Shown here piece by piece: positions 26,022-35,251 of a stretch of DNA of 63,565 nucleotides. The notes under the pieces are model-generated. The model had not been told where the DNA came from. It did no database searches and saw only the letters and a program-made list of their open reading frames with translations. A program made the translations under genes and the position numbers. Origin of the DNA: CAZEAC01 sp964510065 (GTDB lineage: Bacteria > Bdellovibrionota_C > UBA2361 > CAIXSY01); assembly GCA_964510065.1 (NCBI GenBank), contig CAZEAC010000025.1:1-63565 (forward strand), given 5' to 3'. The number at the start of each line of letters is the position of its first letter. The first letter of the stretch is position 1.

Positions 26022-26250
26022 TAGCCTGGACTTCTCACGGGTTTCGTAGCGAGGAGGCGTAAATTGGCGAATGACGAAGCTTTTCGACGAAATTCGACCA
26101 TTATTACTTTCTCAGCACGAACGTGCGCGGGCGCACGTTCTTTCAGAGGGCATCTCACCCTATCAGGCTGTCGAGGACGAAATTCTAGAAAAGCGCAGTC
26201 AGTCGGCAAGTTACGTCTCCGCAGTAGAAACCCGTGAGAAGTCCAGGCTA
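26022..26250. mobile_element. MITE-like element, copy B (229 bp)
   Basis: The ends TAGCCTGGACTTCTCACGG (26022-26040) and its perfect inverse (26232-26250) bound a 229-bp element. The interior is homologous to copy C (34983-35159, opposite orientation), with about 50 extra bases in the middle. Both copies keep a short reading frame of the form MTxLFDxI...YQAVE...LEKRSQS...EKSR that runs into the right end. This suggests an internally deleted transposon whose transposase frame survives only as its two ends. I cannot assign the family with confidence; the ends recall IS1380-type elements. Confidence 0.75.
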
Positions 26251-26263
26251 ACGTTCGTGGTAT

Positions 26264-27682
26264 ATGAAAGTTGAAAAACATCAGAGCTATGTAGAACGCG
26301 AGGGAATAAGTCGATTTCTTCATGAGTCACTTCCTAGGCTTTGGCGTAGCGCCGCGACAATCGCGACGAGAGAAGAGGCGGTAAAAACGCAACTTATCTC
26401 GGGACTTAGTTTTCTCGAACAGCCCGATCCGGCGCGCAGGGAAACATGTGCGAGATACCTTCGAAAATTTACTGCCGATCCCCGGGTTGAAGCAGCCCTT
26501 CGAAGCAGTGTTGAAAATGGTGAAGAGTTGACTGTTGTCAGACTTGCTGCGGCAAATAGCCTGGCTCAATCAAATATAGATTTGCAGTTTAAGCCGGGGC
26601 TCAGGTTGGAGCTCGCGCGAGCGCTCTCAGAAAATAGGCTCTATCCTGAGAAGTTCCAGCAGCTAGCGCAAAAGCTCCTTGAGCAAATGAAAGTCCTTCC
26701 AGAAGGAGCGCTTTCTGATCTTGTTGTGGCGATTATGCCGCTTCTCAAGACGACGCGAAGCTTTGTTGTTTCCCATCTGTTTCGAGAGGCGCTGCAGGAC
26801 TTTGTGCTTGGAGATAGAAATCTTTCCGTAGATGCGATGCGTACGCTGCTTCGGCTTTATTCGGGTACGTCAAATGGATTTTATGTGAGAACTATTGTCG
26901 GTGATGCGTTTGCCATACCGATGCTTGGTAAAATGGAACCTGACACACGGAAACAGCTTCTTCGTGAGATGGTTGATCGAGCATTCGCGCGAAAACACCT
27001 TGACGACATAACGGATAACGAGACAATTGCTGAGTGTATCCGGAACGATCTAAAGGAGTATCTCGCAACTTTTTCTGAGCAGCAGATCTTTGAAGCTTTT
27101 CGAGCGCATAAAAGCTTTTGCGATATCGAGAAACTACTTACGCTGTTTCCTCAAATAGATCAGAATAGCTTTGCGCTTTTGCTGCTTAAGGATTCAGAGG
27201 AAAATAGGTACGTGATCCACACGACAGAGTCCATCCTTACTAAGCTTCCGCAGCTCGATAGCGCGCGCCCCGAGTTTGCCGGGACTAAAGTAAGTGACAC
27301 ATTATGTGCGGGGTGGATGGGGCAGTTAGATTCACGAAAGTTTAGTGGCGATGAGTTTGAGAGGCTGTATGACTATGTTCAACGAACAGAACCTGATTTC
27401 TGGATTCGGACATTAAAGTATATTTCTCGAGATACGCTTGTACTTCTTGACCAGAAAATTCCCGGAATCCTAGATTATTATGATCAAGTAAAGATTCCCG
27501 ACAAAAAACTATTCGCTGAGTTTCAAGAAATGCGGGCACTTGAAAATCCTGTTGCGCCTCTATTGCCCTACTGGGTTCAAAATGTGCGCCGGGACAGCGA
27601 AGCAGAAGTTTCTAATGTTCCGCTTCCTTCACTCTCGGGAATGCTGTGGCGCACGTTCCGCAGCGCTGGGCACAGGAATTAG
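26264..27682 (+). CDS. Hypothetical alpha-helical (HEAT-like) protein
   Basis: The 472-residue protein is almost entirely helical, with repeating units of 30-40 residues of HEAT/ARM appearance (LRLELARALSENRLYPEKFQQLA, LSDLVVAIMPLLKTTRSF). No catalytic motif, signal peptide or membrane span is seen. The only usable start is the ATG at 26264, which lies 13 bases after the right end of a MITE-like element and has no Shine-Dalgarno site. The 5' end may therefore have been altered by the insertion. The family is unknown to me. Confidence 0.55.
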   Translation: MKVEKHQSYVEREGISRFLHESLPRLWRSAATIATREEAVKTQLISGLSFLEQPDPARRETCARYLRKFTADPRVEAALRSSVENGEELTVVRLAAANSLAQSNIDLQFKPGLRLELARALSENRLYPEKFQQLAQKLLEQMKVLPEGALSDLVVAIMPLLKTTRSFVVSHLFREALQDFVLGDRNLSVDAMRTLLRLYSGTSNGFYVRTIVGDAFAIPMLGKMEPDTRKQLLREMVDRAFARKHLDDITDNETIAECIRNDLKEYLATFSEQQIFEAFRAHKSFCDIEKLLTLFPQIDQNSFALLLLKDSEENRYVIHTTESILTKLPQLDSARPEFAGTKVSDTLCAGWMGQLDSRKFSGDEFERLYDYVQRTEPDFWIRTLKYISRDTLVLLDQKIPGILDYYDQVKIPDKKLFAEFQEMRALENPVAPLLPYWVQNVRRDSEAEVSNVPLPSLSGMLWRTFRSAGHRN

Positions 27683-27805
27683 ATAGTTTCTGTCATTTTC
27701 TTATTTAATGGACAGAAATCAATTAAGGGAGGGTGGGAACACGCTGTTTCCCTGATGCAGTTACTCTCGTTGTTGAGTAACTCATAACCCTCTTGTGTCG
27801 CGGAA

Positions 27806-28396
27806 TCACTTCCGCGAAAGCCTGGTGAAGGCGCTATTGACCGCGCGGTAGTAAGCCAGCCTGAGTGGATGGCGAACAAAGGTCACGCCACCAACGGCGA
27901 TCCAGATTACCGGAATGAGTGCCAGTTGCCACACGCCGCAAAAAAGCATCGCATGACGACCTGAGTTCCACGGCATCACCTGTGGACCTAGGCAGAGCCA
28001 GATAATTGTCGCAAGCAGTGCCGAGGCCACGAGCATGCCGAGGCGTCCAAATTCGCGCGAGATTTTTTCGCGCATTGTTCGTCCGGTCCAGATCGAATCG
28101 TAGCTCAGATTGAGCGTCGTCCCGGGCTCTTCAACAGCAAGGCGGCAGAGCATGCCGAGCGCTATCATAAAGAACATCGCGACAAAAAACGCCGGAATAG
28201 CCAGCACTGCGACCCCGGCGATCTTTACCGCAATCGGCAGCGCGGCGAGTTTTTCCGGTGGAACCAATTTGGCGCACACCTGCGTGAATAAGAACCAAGC
28301 CGGCTGCAGCATCAAAAAGCAGGCCATCGACTCGAACAGATGGTACATATGCCCACTCTGTCTCTGTCTCTTGCTTGGATAACAAGACACTTTCAT
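27806..28396 (-). CDS. Four-helix inner-membrane protein, unknown function
   Basis: The 196-residue protein has four hydrophobic segments: about 23-45 (MACFLMLQPAWFLFTQV), 57-85 (KIAGVAVLAIPAFFVAMFF), 119-138 (LGMLVASALLATIIWLCL) and 150-172 (CGVWQLALIPVIWIAVGG). A conserved-looking loop of about 30 residues (LSYDSIWTGRTMREKIS) lies between the second and third. The ATG at 28396 with AGGT upstream is used; an inner ATG at 28348 is possible. No family recognised. It is convergent with the helical-repeat gene. Confidence 0.6.
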   Translation of the reverse strand: MKVSCYPSKRQRQSGHMYHLFESMACFLMLQPAWFLFTQVCAKLVPPEKLAALPIAVKIAGVAVLAIPAFFVAMFFMIALGMLCRLAVEEPGTTLNLSYDSIWTGRTMREKISREFGRLGMLVASALLATIIWLCLGPQVMPWNSGRHAMLFCGVWQLALIPVIWIAVGGVTFVRHPLRLAYYRAVNSAFTRLSRK

Positions 28397-28542
28397 TCTT
28401 TAACCTTTCGTTCATTGTTGCAAATGACAAAACCGAAGAGGGAGGACAGCGTATTCCTCTACCCATATTAGAATATAGAAAGCCTACCATTTTGTAGGAG
28501 CGCATTCTAATAATTTGTCTGTAGGGGAATTAATGAGGTGCT

Positions 28543-29363
28543 TTACGAAAAGGCTAGCTCAAGAAACTTGCCTTGCGATGCAATCGGCTTGAAGTTGTCG
28601 GTCGAGACGAAACTCAGACCGTAAACAGCAAGCCGTCCACGGACCCAATCAAGGTCGTTCCCGCTTTCACGTAAGCCAAAACAGTGTCGAGTAAAGGCTC
28701 CTTCGGATGCAAGGAGAACTGCGTGCTCCGGCTTACCTTGGCTCCCTAGTATAATCTGGCCATTCTCTGGACGGTCTTTCTTAACTGCGTCAAGCCAGGC
28801 GCTTCGTGCGTGAGCGCTAAGGGATCGTCCCCCTGGCTCGTAGCCATACCAAATCTCGAGAGCGCCGCTTGAGCTATCGATAAATAGTCGACCGGTGGTG
28901 CTGCGAATTCCGTTTTTCTCCCTTCGCTTGCGGTGGCTTCAATGTGGGCAAGTCTACAGAAAAGCGCATCCATTAGCTTGTGCGGCCGAGCAGTTGTCGT
29001 ACCGTAAACGTAGCAGGGACGTGTAGTACCAAACGGCTGGGCAAGGATATCGGCAAGTGAATCATTGTCTTTAAGCGTGCGGAGTAATGCGCGAACACCC
29101 GAAAGGAACCTGTCCATATCAGCGGGAGAATGGCAAATATAGCCGACCCCTCTGCCATACTGGGCTAATTCATCTTTTGTTCCACTGAGGCTTGGAAGGA
29201 GCGCCATAACTTGATCGACTTTCTTAGCGAAGCGAAGATAGTCGATAGCTTCTTTTAGATCCTTAAAGCGCTCACTTCGGCAGATGTAGGCACCCTCTTT
29301 TCCGGTAATTTCAGAGGGAAGAGCGGCGCTCTTTTTCGCTCTTGTTTCACTAATTTTAGTCAT
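28543..29363 (-). pseudogene. Hypothetical gene broken by a 1-base frameshift
   Basis: The frame from ATG 29363 is interrupted near 28913-28917, a run of five T (A on the coding strand). Beyond it, the original frame gives an unlikely tail ending at 28746. The +1-shifted frame continues with protein-like sequence (TTGRLFIDSSSGALEIWYG, ENGQIILGSQGKPEHAVLL, HCFGLRESGNDLDWVRGRL) to a stop at 28543-28545. The span is 821 bases, one short of a multiple of three, so one missing A in the run would restore a 273-residue protein. It could be a sequencing error, a real mutation, or frameshifting on the A-run. The family is not known to me; an N-terminal Lys-rich stretch precedes a soluble domain. Confidence 0.7.
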
Positions 29364-29469
29364 ACTTGCCTTCGTCGTAGTTATGCTTCGAAATTAATAT
29401 TTGTTTCACAAGGGCCGGAATCGATGATATTATCAAATGAATTCAATGTAATAGAAAAGGTGACTGGAG

Positions 29470-29808
29470 ATGCCGACACAAAGCGATCATAGGGACTTCC
29501 AAATTCCTGGGATGAAAGCGGAGTCGAACCCTGGGAGGCAGGGTGGCACAAATTACCGCTTTGATAATGGCTGGGTAGTTACAGTTCGCGGTGATAGCGC
29601 GGCTCCGCAGGCATTGGTCTTTGTCTCGTACCGCGGTTTAGTGCGTGACATTCGAGAGATAATCGAATGCCAAGATCGACGCGAAGACGATAAGCTTTTT
29701 CTAAGCCGCGCCGAGATCAAGATCCTGCTGACCACTGTTTCGCGTCTTCGATCGAGTGATGGAGCTCCTCAAGATCCCTTGAAGCTTAGGGCCGCCACGT
29801 TCAATTAG
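29470..29808 (+). CDS. Small hypothetical protein
   Basis: The 112-residue soluble protein starts behind AAGGTG, well spaced from the ATG. It has a beta-rich N-terminal part (NYRFDNGWVVTVRGDS, ALVFVSYRGLV) and a C-terminal helix. I do not recognise it. Its last 108 bases overlap the 3' end of the convergent nuclease gene, which weakens one of the two calls. It may end with a short disordered tail. Confidence 0.45.
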   Translation: MPTQSDHRDFQIPGMKAESNPGRQGGTNYRFDNGWVVTVRGDSAAPQALVFVSYRGLVRDIREIIECQDRREDDKLFLSRAEIKILLTTVSRLRSSDGAPQDPLKLRAATFN

Positions 29809-30570
29809 ACGTGAAAGTGCGGCGCAGTCTTCGCAGTCCTTGCGTCCTTGCGGCAAAGACTTTGACTCGTATATTTTGCGAAACTTCGGAAAAAGCCTGC
29901 TAACTTTTTCAGTATCTAACGCAATAAAGTGAGGATTGCCTTTGAAGCGCATGTAAAAGCCATCTTCGCTTCGGTTTTGCCAATCGGCGTGCGCTTTTGT
30001 CTGTGGTTCAAAATAAATAAGCGATAATCCGCGGCATTTGCCGCTCAAGAGCCCTGGCGTGAGAGCTCGCGCAATAAGGGCGTATGCGTTTAGCTGTATC
30101 TCATATTGTGACAAGAGCGAATCCTGTGCTGGAGTAAAGCGCGCCGTCTTATAATCTACAATCAGGTAGCCGCCGTTCTTAAGCAGAAGGATATCATCGG
30201 GCAGGCCGGTAAGCAGAATTCGATGCTGTGGATCCTCGAAGCGAAAGTTCTTAAGAGAAAGCCCAGTTATATAGCCCATCACCGTATCACCGACATGGCC
30301 TTCAATTTGTGTAAGCCAGGGCGGCTTAATAGCGGTGCCGGAATTTATTGCATCAATTAGGCTATGCACCACGTTTTTGCTGAGAGAATCGATCGAGGAG
30401 AAGATACCTGGCATGCGCATGCGCGGAGGCCCATCTGGCGTCGTGCGTTCAAGCCAGAAACAGGCTGGACAAAACTTGGCAAGTGCCATTGCTCCGAGAT
30501 CTTTTCCCGAAATGCGGATAGTCGAGAGCGCAGGGGCGGTGGCTGCTACAATTGACGGCTCATGTGACAT
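29701..30570 (-). CDS. PD-(D/E)XK nuclease with Cys pairs (RecB/Cas4-like)
   Basis: The 289-residue protein shows the PD-(D/E)XK core: an N-terminal helix with FCPACFW (about 34-40), GLPDDILLLKNGGYLIVDYKTA in the middle (Asp at about 150, then D-Y-K at about 165-167), and the following QLNAYALIARAL helix with the Q-x3-Y of RecB-family nucleases. A second Cys pair, CEDCAAL, lies near the C-terminus. One Cys pair at each end recalls the iron-sulfur cluster of Cas4, AddB and PDDEXK_1 proteins, so this may be an Fe-S single-strand exonuclease (inference). No cas genes or CRISPR are near. The start ATG has no clear ribosome site. Confidence 0.7.
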   Translation of the reverse strand: MSHEPSIVAATAPALSTIRISGKDLGAMALAKFCPACFWLERTTPDGPPRMRMPGIFSSIDSLSKNVVHSLIDAINSGTAIKPPWLTQIEGHVGDTVMGYITGLSLKNFRFEDPQHRILLTGLPDDILLLKNGGYLIVDYKTARFTPAQDSLLSQYEIQLNAYALIARALTPGLLSGKCRGLSLIYFEPQTKAHADWQNRSEDGFYMRFKGNPHFIALDTEKVSRLFPKFRKIYESKSLPQGRKDCEDCAALSRLIERGGPKLQGILRSSITRSKTRNSGQQDLDLGAA

Positions 30571-30966
30571 GCTCGAGATTATAGCCTGATTGCTGCCGCT
30601 ACTCTAGCCTGGTGCGCCTGCCCAAAAAGACCTCTGCGAAGGGGGGGGCTCCGGTTCCCTCCGGTGTTTCCCTCTGGTTTTCAAGGATGCTGCCTTAGCG
30701 CCTGCGAAAGCTAATTAAATAGCGGCAATCGAGTCTTCGGGCACATTGCACTTCCAATAGGCGATTGTACCCCTTATTGTTCCCTCGGAGACCGCGCGCG
30801 AGGGGAAATCAGATGAAGTCTGATGGAAAGGAAAGAACGAATAAGTGTTAATTATTTAGTGCTAAGAAGGAGAGAAATCCCGCACCAACCGGGTTTCGGG
30901 TAAGAGTTAGCCATCGATTTTACAAAATCTCTATCTTTGGAATGTGTTAAACAGGTTTCGAGCGCG
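30571..30966. other. Intergenic region without recognised genes
   Basis: These 396 bp lie between the nuclease gene start and the 3' end of the transposase gene. They contain a run of nine G (about 30640-30648) and Pro-poor, stop-rich frames. I see no gene, tRNA or clear terminator. Confidence 0.4.
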
Positions 30967-31920
30967 CTAACAGATGGTCCCCCCATAGGCTACCGTAAAT
31001 GCCGGAGGACGATAGGTGCCGTCTGGAAAATCAACAGTGAGCTCTCCCTCTCGGTACCGTTTCGAGCACTCTTGGTATTTAAAGTATATGGAAAAGTACC
31101 ACGTTTTTCCCTCTGCCCGACGCTGATCGTCTTTGGAAAGTATACGAGGTCGGTGAGAGTTTCTGTCGCTGCGTTTGGTCTTTCGGGGTCGGCTGCCTGG
31201 TACGGTATATTTTAATACCTGAGCTCCTGCTGACCGTTTCACTCTGCGCTCTCTTAACGCCTCTGCGGTACGCTCTCGAAGCTTTGTTCTCATCAGAGCT
31301 TCGTACTCCTTCCACGATAATTGAGAGTACTGTGGGAGCCTTTCATATCGAAGCTCGTGATACTCTATGAAATGTTTAATATCGATGCCCTCATTCCATC
31401 GTATGGCATCATTGTAGGCTTTCCAGTTCACCACGGCATACTTTCGTACTCTGCCCCGGACAGCATCTTCAAAGCAGTTATATCCGAGGTATTTTGAGAT
31501 ATCGTCAACCAAGCCGTCCAATACCGGCTGGAGAACCGTGTAGAAAAACTGCTCTTCGATATCTTCCGGACCGGGGAGGTACTCGGCTGAGTAGCGCCTA
31601 GCCCAAAAGCTTCCGCCAGCTGAGATATACTTAGGTTGAAAGCGAGGGACTGCCCTCGCAACGGAGGAATTAAAGTCTCGCATAAAGTGCGCTCGGTTTG
31701 CTCCCGGGAAATGGGCGGGAAACTGCACATGATTGCCCTCTATCGCAAGCGCATAGAGTTTTACCTTGTATCTTTCAGCGTACTTAGCCGCAAAGCCCAG
31801 AATAGCCGACTCAAGCTTGTCATTATTCACAAACCAGAGCTCTGAGTTCCGACTTCGGGTCGTCTGAAACGACGCAATCTCCTTACACTCTATCCGTGGA
31901 TGGTAGCCCATACAGAACAT
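30967..31920 (-). CDS. REP-associated-type (IS200-like) tyrosine transposase homologue
   Basis: The 317-residue protein resembles the TnpA-REP/RAYT family of Y1-type HUH nucleases: LYALAIEGNHVQFPAHF (HUH position, about 58-73), NRAHFMRDFNSSVARAV, FWARRYSAEYLPGPEDIEEQFFY (with the likely catalytic Tyr on the helix) and the long basic C-terminal tail. The usual HxH metal pair appears here as HVQ. I cannot tell whether this is a subfamily feature or a loss of activity. RAYTs move or maintain small palindromic REP sequences. The window has two such families (CACAGAGAC palindromes and MITE-like ends), but a link is only a guess. Confidence 0.75.
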   Translation of the reverse strand: MFCMGYHPRIECKEIASFQTTRSRNSELWFVNNDKLESAILGFAAKYAERYKVKLYALAIEGNHVQFPAHFPGANRAHFMRDFNSSVARAVPRFQPKYISAGGSFWARRYSAEYLPGPEDIEEQFFYTVLQPVLDGLVDDISKYLGYNCFEDAVRGRVRKYAVVNWKAYNDAIRWNEGIDIKHFIEYHELRYERLPQYSQLSWKEYEALMRTKLRERTAEALRERRVKRSAGAQVLKYTVPGSRPRKTKRSDRNSHRPRILSKDDQRRAEGKTWYFSIYFKYQECSKRYREGELTVDFPDGTYRPPAFTVAYGGTIC

Positions 31921-32027
31921 TTACCGCTAATACAATTACTACATATTAAATCTCGCTGTACTGTTCGTGAGAATTTCGGAAAAGTTGCTTCCTCTTTTAC
32001 CGCGCGGTCTCCGAGGGAATGATTTGG

Positions 32028-34967
32028 CTAACGAATACCTTTAAGTCCGCCCGAAAGCAGATCGGCGAGTGCTGCTTCGCGCGCCTCTATTCGCGATGCT
32101 TGTGCTCGCGAAAAATCAAGGTGCATGCCAACGAAGCGTTGTTGCGAACGGGTAGTGTCCGCCGGCGTGAAAAGTGTGCTGTCTGGTGTGACCACTTCCC
32201 ATCCTTGATCGACAAGATGAGTTCTCCATGATCGTTGATTCTCCTCGTGCACACGAGCAACGGCACCTTCGGCGTTTTCGAGCGCGTCGATGCGCCAGGC
32301 GTTATGCAACGACCGATGCGCGCCACGATATTCAGGATCTACCACCACAAGATGCAGATACCAAAATCGGCCGCGGCCTTGATACCGGGCGGCAACTTCG
32401 GGCATAAACGAGGCAACGCAATGGGGCGGAAAAGCGATCAGATATCCGGCGATGCGTTGTGCATCGCGGAAAAGGTAAAAGTGCGCTCCTTTACTGAAGT
32501 AGCTCTGAAATTTTTCCGGGGGGTGCGATGAGACTATGACCCCTTCCTGGGCGATACTTGCAGGGCTGTAAAATTTCGAAGTGAGAGCCGAAAGCTCGGT
32601 CGCTATCTCCGGTGAGATAGTGAAAGCTCGCGCGGACGACCCGCGAAGAGTGGAGATGCCGGTGAATTCTTCTGCGAGAAGTGAAGTGGTTGCACGCTGT
32701 GTGTCCGCCCCTTCGAGAATTGCGATGACAGAATTGAGCAGTGCGCCCCGCGCATCCTTGAACCGATTGAGAGAGCGCGCGCGTTCGCGCCCCCGATCAA
32801 ATGTTTCGGATAGCAGATTCCGCAGCTCTTCGACGTGGAGGTCGAGGCGGTCTCGAATTGCGGGAATCAATCCTGGAGGTGTTACTAACTGACTTGCAGT
32901 GTTGCCGAGTGGCGCTGAATCAGGAAGCGTGGTGTTTGGGAGCTTTTCCCCATAAATGCACAGCTTTTCGAATCTTAGCCGAAACTCGTTCTCGGCGTTG
33001 AGGAATCTTCGATAACAATCAAGATGTTCTTCGAAGCGCCAGTCCGGGAAGCGTTGGCGCTTCTCCGAGTTTGCCTCTTCGTTTCCCCTCGCGTGCTCCC
33101 ATACGTGACGGTAAAGTGATCGATGCGCGGAAAGAAAATCAGAATGCGTAACGGCGAATCGCGCTACAATCTGTCGCAAAAGTCTCAAGAGCTGATCGAC
33201 CTCTGCTAAATTCTCGTGGAGCAGTGCCGAGTTTCTTGCGGGCAGTAAATCTACGCCAAGGAAATTGCAAAATGCCGGGCTTCCATCGCGCAATGTTGTT
33301 GCAACCGAATGATGCGCCATCGTAACTCGACGAAGCACTGCCGGACGGTCATCTCGAAAAAGTCGCAATTCGACGTTGGGCCGAACATAGAGCGCTCCTT
33401 CGACTCCATTATTGCTGAGCGTAACCTTAGTTCGCGGTGCGCCACCGGGATACAGATCGGCTGTGTGAACTCTCTCAATGCTGCCGTCGCTATGAAATAT
33501 GCGGTCGGCGGGCTTTAGGCTCGACGCATCGATACAGGGAATCACGATAGGTGAGCCATGCTGCGGGTCTTCGGCTGCTGGTGGCGTAACGCGAACGTTC
33601 TGAGCGAGCAGCTGAGTCAGAGGTGACTCAACACCGAATTCAGCCTCGATGACACGGCTTAGTTCGAGCGAAAGAGGCACGCCGGAGTGGAGCAAGCCGT
33701 GTAGTGTCTCGCGAAGCGAAAGCCAGCGAGCTGAATGAAATTCTGGAGCACCCTGCCAGCCAAGTGCGAGATCAAGTTGTAATGTCGCCGACGCAGGCCT
33801 GCTTGGGTGAGGATCAATGGCGTGCTCGTGTACGGATTGAGGAAGCGCTCCTTCCGAGGGTATCGGGTCGCTCGCGCGCAGCGCGTGCGCGAGTAAGATT
33901 CGTTCAATTTGGTGCGAGCGTGGTAGATCCGAATCTTGTTCGGTGCATATTCGACGAAGCACCTCAAATCTTGAAACGGGAATTGGACTCAATATCTGAC
34001 GGGCGATGCTCGCCAGCGATTCCGTTGCAGAGTGCCGGTGTTTAGCCTGCCCACTTGTTGGTGAAAAGCAGGCAAAGTGGTAATCCGGTGTCTGTGCCGT
34101 GCTGCCTTTTGAAATAAGCTCAGCGTCGGTAAAAGAGCCGTCGTGACTGAAGATTCTTAAGACATAACCGAGCGACAGTTCAGAAATGTGCGATAGGGAC
34201 GTCGTTGATTCGGAATCGATTGCAACTTGAAGCAAGGGACGAAGTGATCTTTCTATCCAGTGAATCGAACCACATTCAACAAGTTCGGTAGTAGAAACAT
34301 CGTGGCGAAGGACTCTACCGTTCTGAAATAGCGTGAGAAGCGGAAGGGTGTACGGGTAGCGTGTCGCCGAATTTGGCCCTACGACTAAACTCGAAACTCC
34401 AGCCTGAATAATAATGTCACCAGGCCGAAGATCCGAGAAATATTGCGCGCGAAGCATCATCGGTGTTTGCAGGAAAGCTCCAAACATTCGCTCGGCGCTT
34501 TGAAAGAGTACTTGAATTGACTCATGAAGTGCCGGCGAGTCGCGCAGTGTATCAATTGCCTTTGTGCGAGCAAGTCCTAGCTCGCTACGTGCCTCAAGCG
34601 CCCGCCGCAGCAACTTGACCCAGGCTGAATTGGTCTGAGGAGTGCCGAGCTTTGACAGAAGCAAATCTTCAAAGGCCGCGAGCTTTTTCCAAATTTCTAG
34701 AGCTTGAGAAAAGACCAAAGCGCGGTGCGAAGGGGAGCATTGAATAAATTGCCGATCATTTTGTGCGTTTTGAGTAAAGCGAGCGAAGAAATTTGCTTCA
34801 AGTTGGGTTCGCGCCACTCGAGACGCAGTGCGTGCAATATCGATAGACCGCGCGATGGCGTCACGATCGAGTGCGAGAAGTCGAAAATCTGCGTCAACGC
34901 CGGATGACGCGGTTGATGGGCCGAGCGGCGATGGTTGAGATGCAACAACAACTCTCTCCATAGCCAT
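32028..34967 (-). CDS. 979-residue protein with C-terminal GNAT acetyltransferase domain
   Basis: The last 180 residues form a GNAT fold: FYLFRDAQRIAGYLIAFPP, then YLHLVVVDPEYRGAHRSLHNAW (acetyl-CoA loop, variant of Q/RxxGxG/A) and VHEENQRSWRTHLVDQGWEVV. The 790-residue N-terminal part is not known to me. It contains helical stretches at about 60-150, a beta-rich section (RPGDIIIQAGVSSLVVGP), a repeated-looking motif (LKPADRIFHSDGSIERV) and a further helical section before the GNAT domain. No signal peptide. The 5' end and promoter region abut the MITE-like element at 34983-35159. ATG 34967 and 34961 are both usable. Confidence 0.65.
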   Translation of the reverse strand: MAMERVVVASQPSPLGPSTASSGVDADFRLLALDRDAIARSIDIARTASRVARTQLEANFFARFTQNAQNDRQFIQCSPSHRALVFSQALEIWKKLAAFEDLLLSKLGTPQTNSAWVKLLRRALEARSELGLARTKAIDTLRDSPALHESIQVLFQSAERMFGAFLQTPMMLRAQYFSDLRPGDIIIQAGVSSLVVGPNSATRYPYTLPLLTLFQNGRVLRHDVSTTELVECGSIHWIERSLRPLLQVAIDSESTTSLSHISELSLGYVLRIFSHDGSFTDAELISKGSTAQTPDYHFACFSPTSGQAKHRHSATESLASIARQILSPIPVSRFEVLRRICTEQDSDLPRSHQIERILLAHALRASDPIPSEGALPQSVHEHAIDPHPSRPASATLQLDLALGWQGAPEFHSARWLSLRETLHGLLHSGVPLSLELSRVIEAEFGVESPLTQLLAQNVRVTPPAAEDPQHGSPIVIPCIDASSLKPADRIFHSDGSIERVHTADLYPGGAPRTKVTLSNNGVEGALYVRPNVELRLFRDDRPAVLRRVTMAHHSVATTLRDGSPAFCNFLGVDLLPARNSALLHENLAEVDQLLRLLRQIVARFAVTHSDFLSAHRSLYRHVWEHARGNEEANSEKRQRFPDWRFEEHLDCYRRFLNAENEFRLRFEKLCIYGEKLPNTTLPDSAPLGNTASQLVTPPGLIPAIRDRLDLHVEELRNLLSETFDRGRERARSLNRFKDARGALLNSVIAILEGADTQRATTSLLAEEFTGISTLRGSSARAFTISPEIATELSALTSKFYSPASIAQEGVIVSSHPPEKFQSYFSKGAHFYLFRDAQRIAGYLIAFPPHCVASFMPEVAARYQGRGRFWYLHLVVVDPEYRGAHRSLHNAWRIDALENAEGAVARVHEENQRSWRTHLVDQGWEVVTPDSTLFTPADTTRSQQRFVGMHLDFSRAQASRIEAREAALADLLSGGLKGIR

Positions 34968-34982
34968 CCAAAAAACTGTCCT

Positions 34983-35159
34983 GGCCTGGACTTCTCACAG
35001 CTTTCTACTACGGAAGCGTAACGTGTCGACTGACTTCGTTTTTCTAGGAATTGGTGCTCAACAGCCTGATAGGCTGCTTCCGCGCCAATCCCGTCGAAAA
35101 GCCTTGTCATTCGCCACGTTACGCTTCCTCGTGACGAAACCTGTGAGAAGTCCAGGCTA
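34983..35159. mobile_element. MITE-like element, copy C (177 bp)
   Basis: Ends GGCCTGGACTTCTCACAG (34983-35000) and CTGTGAGAAGTCCAGGCTA (35141-35159) are inverted repeats. The interior matches copy B in reverse orientation. The leftover frame MTRLFDGIG...YQAVEHQFLEKRSQS is on the minus strand. It separates the GNAT-domain gene from the phosphatase gene; the 284-bp gap 34968-35251 holds nothing else. Confidence 0.78.
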
Positions 35160-35251
35160 ACTTGGTGAGCTACGTGGATTAATCTGGAGCCTTTGTTACA
35201 TATTCTCGAAGGCTAGTCAAAATCGACAGGAGTGTAGCCTTACAGGCTAAG

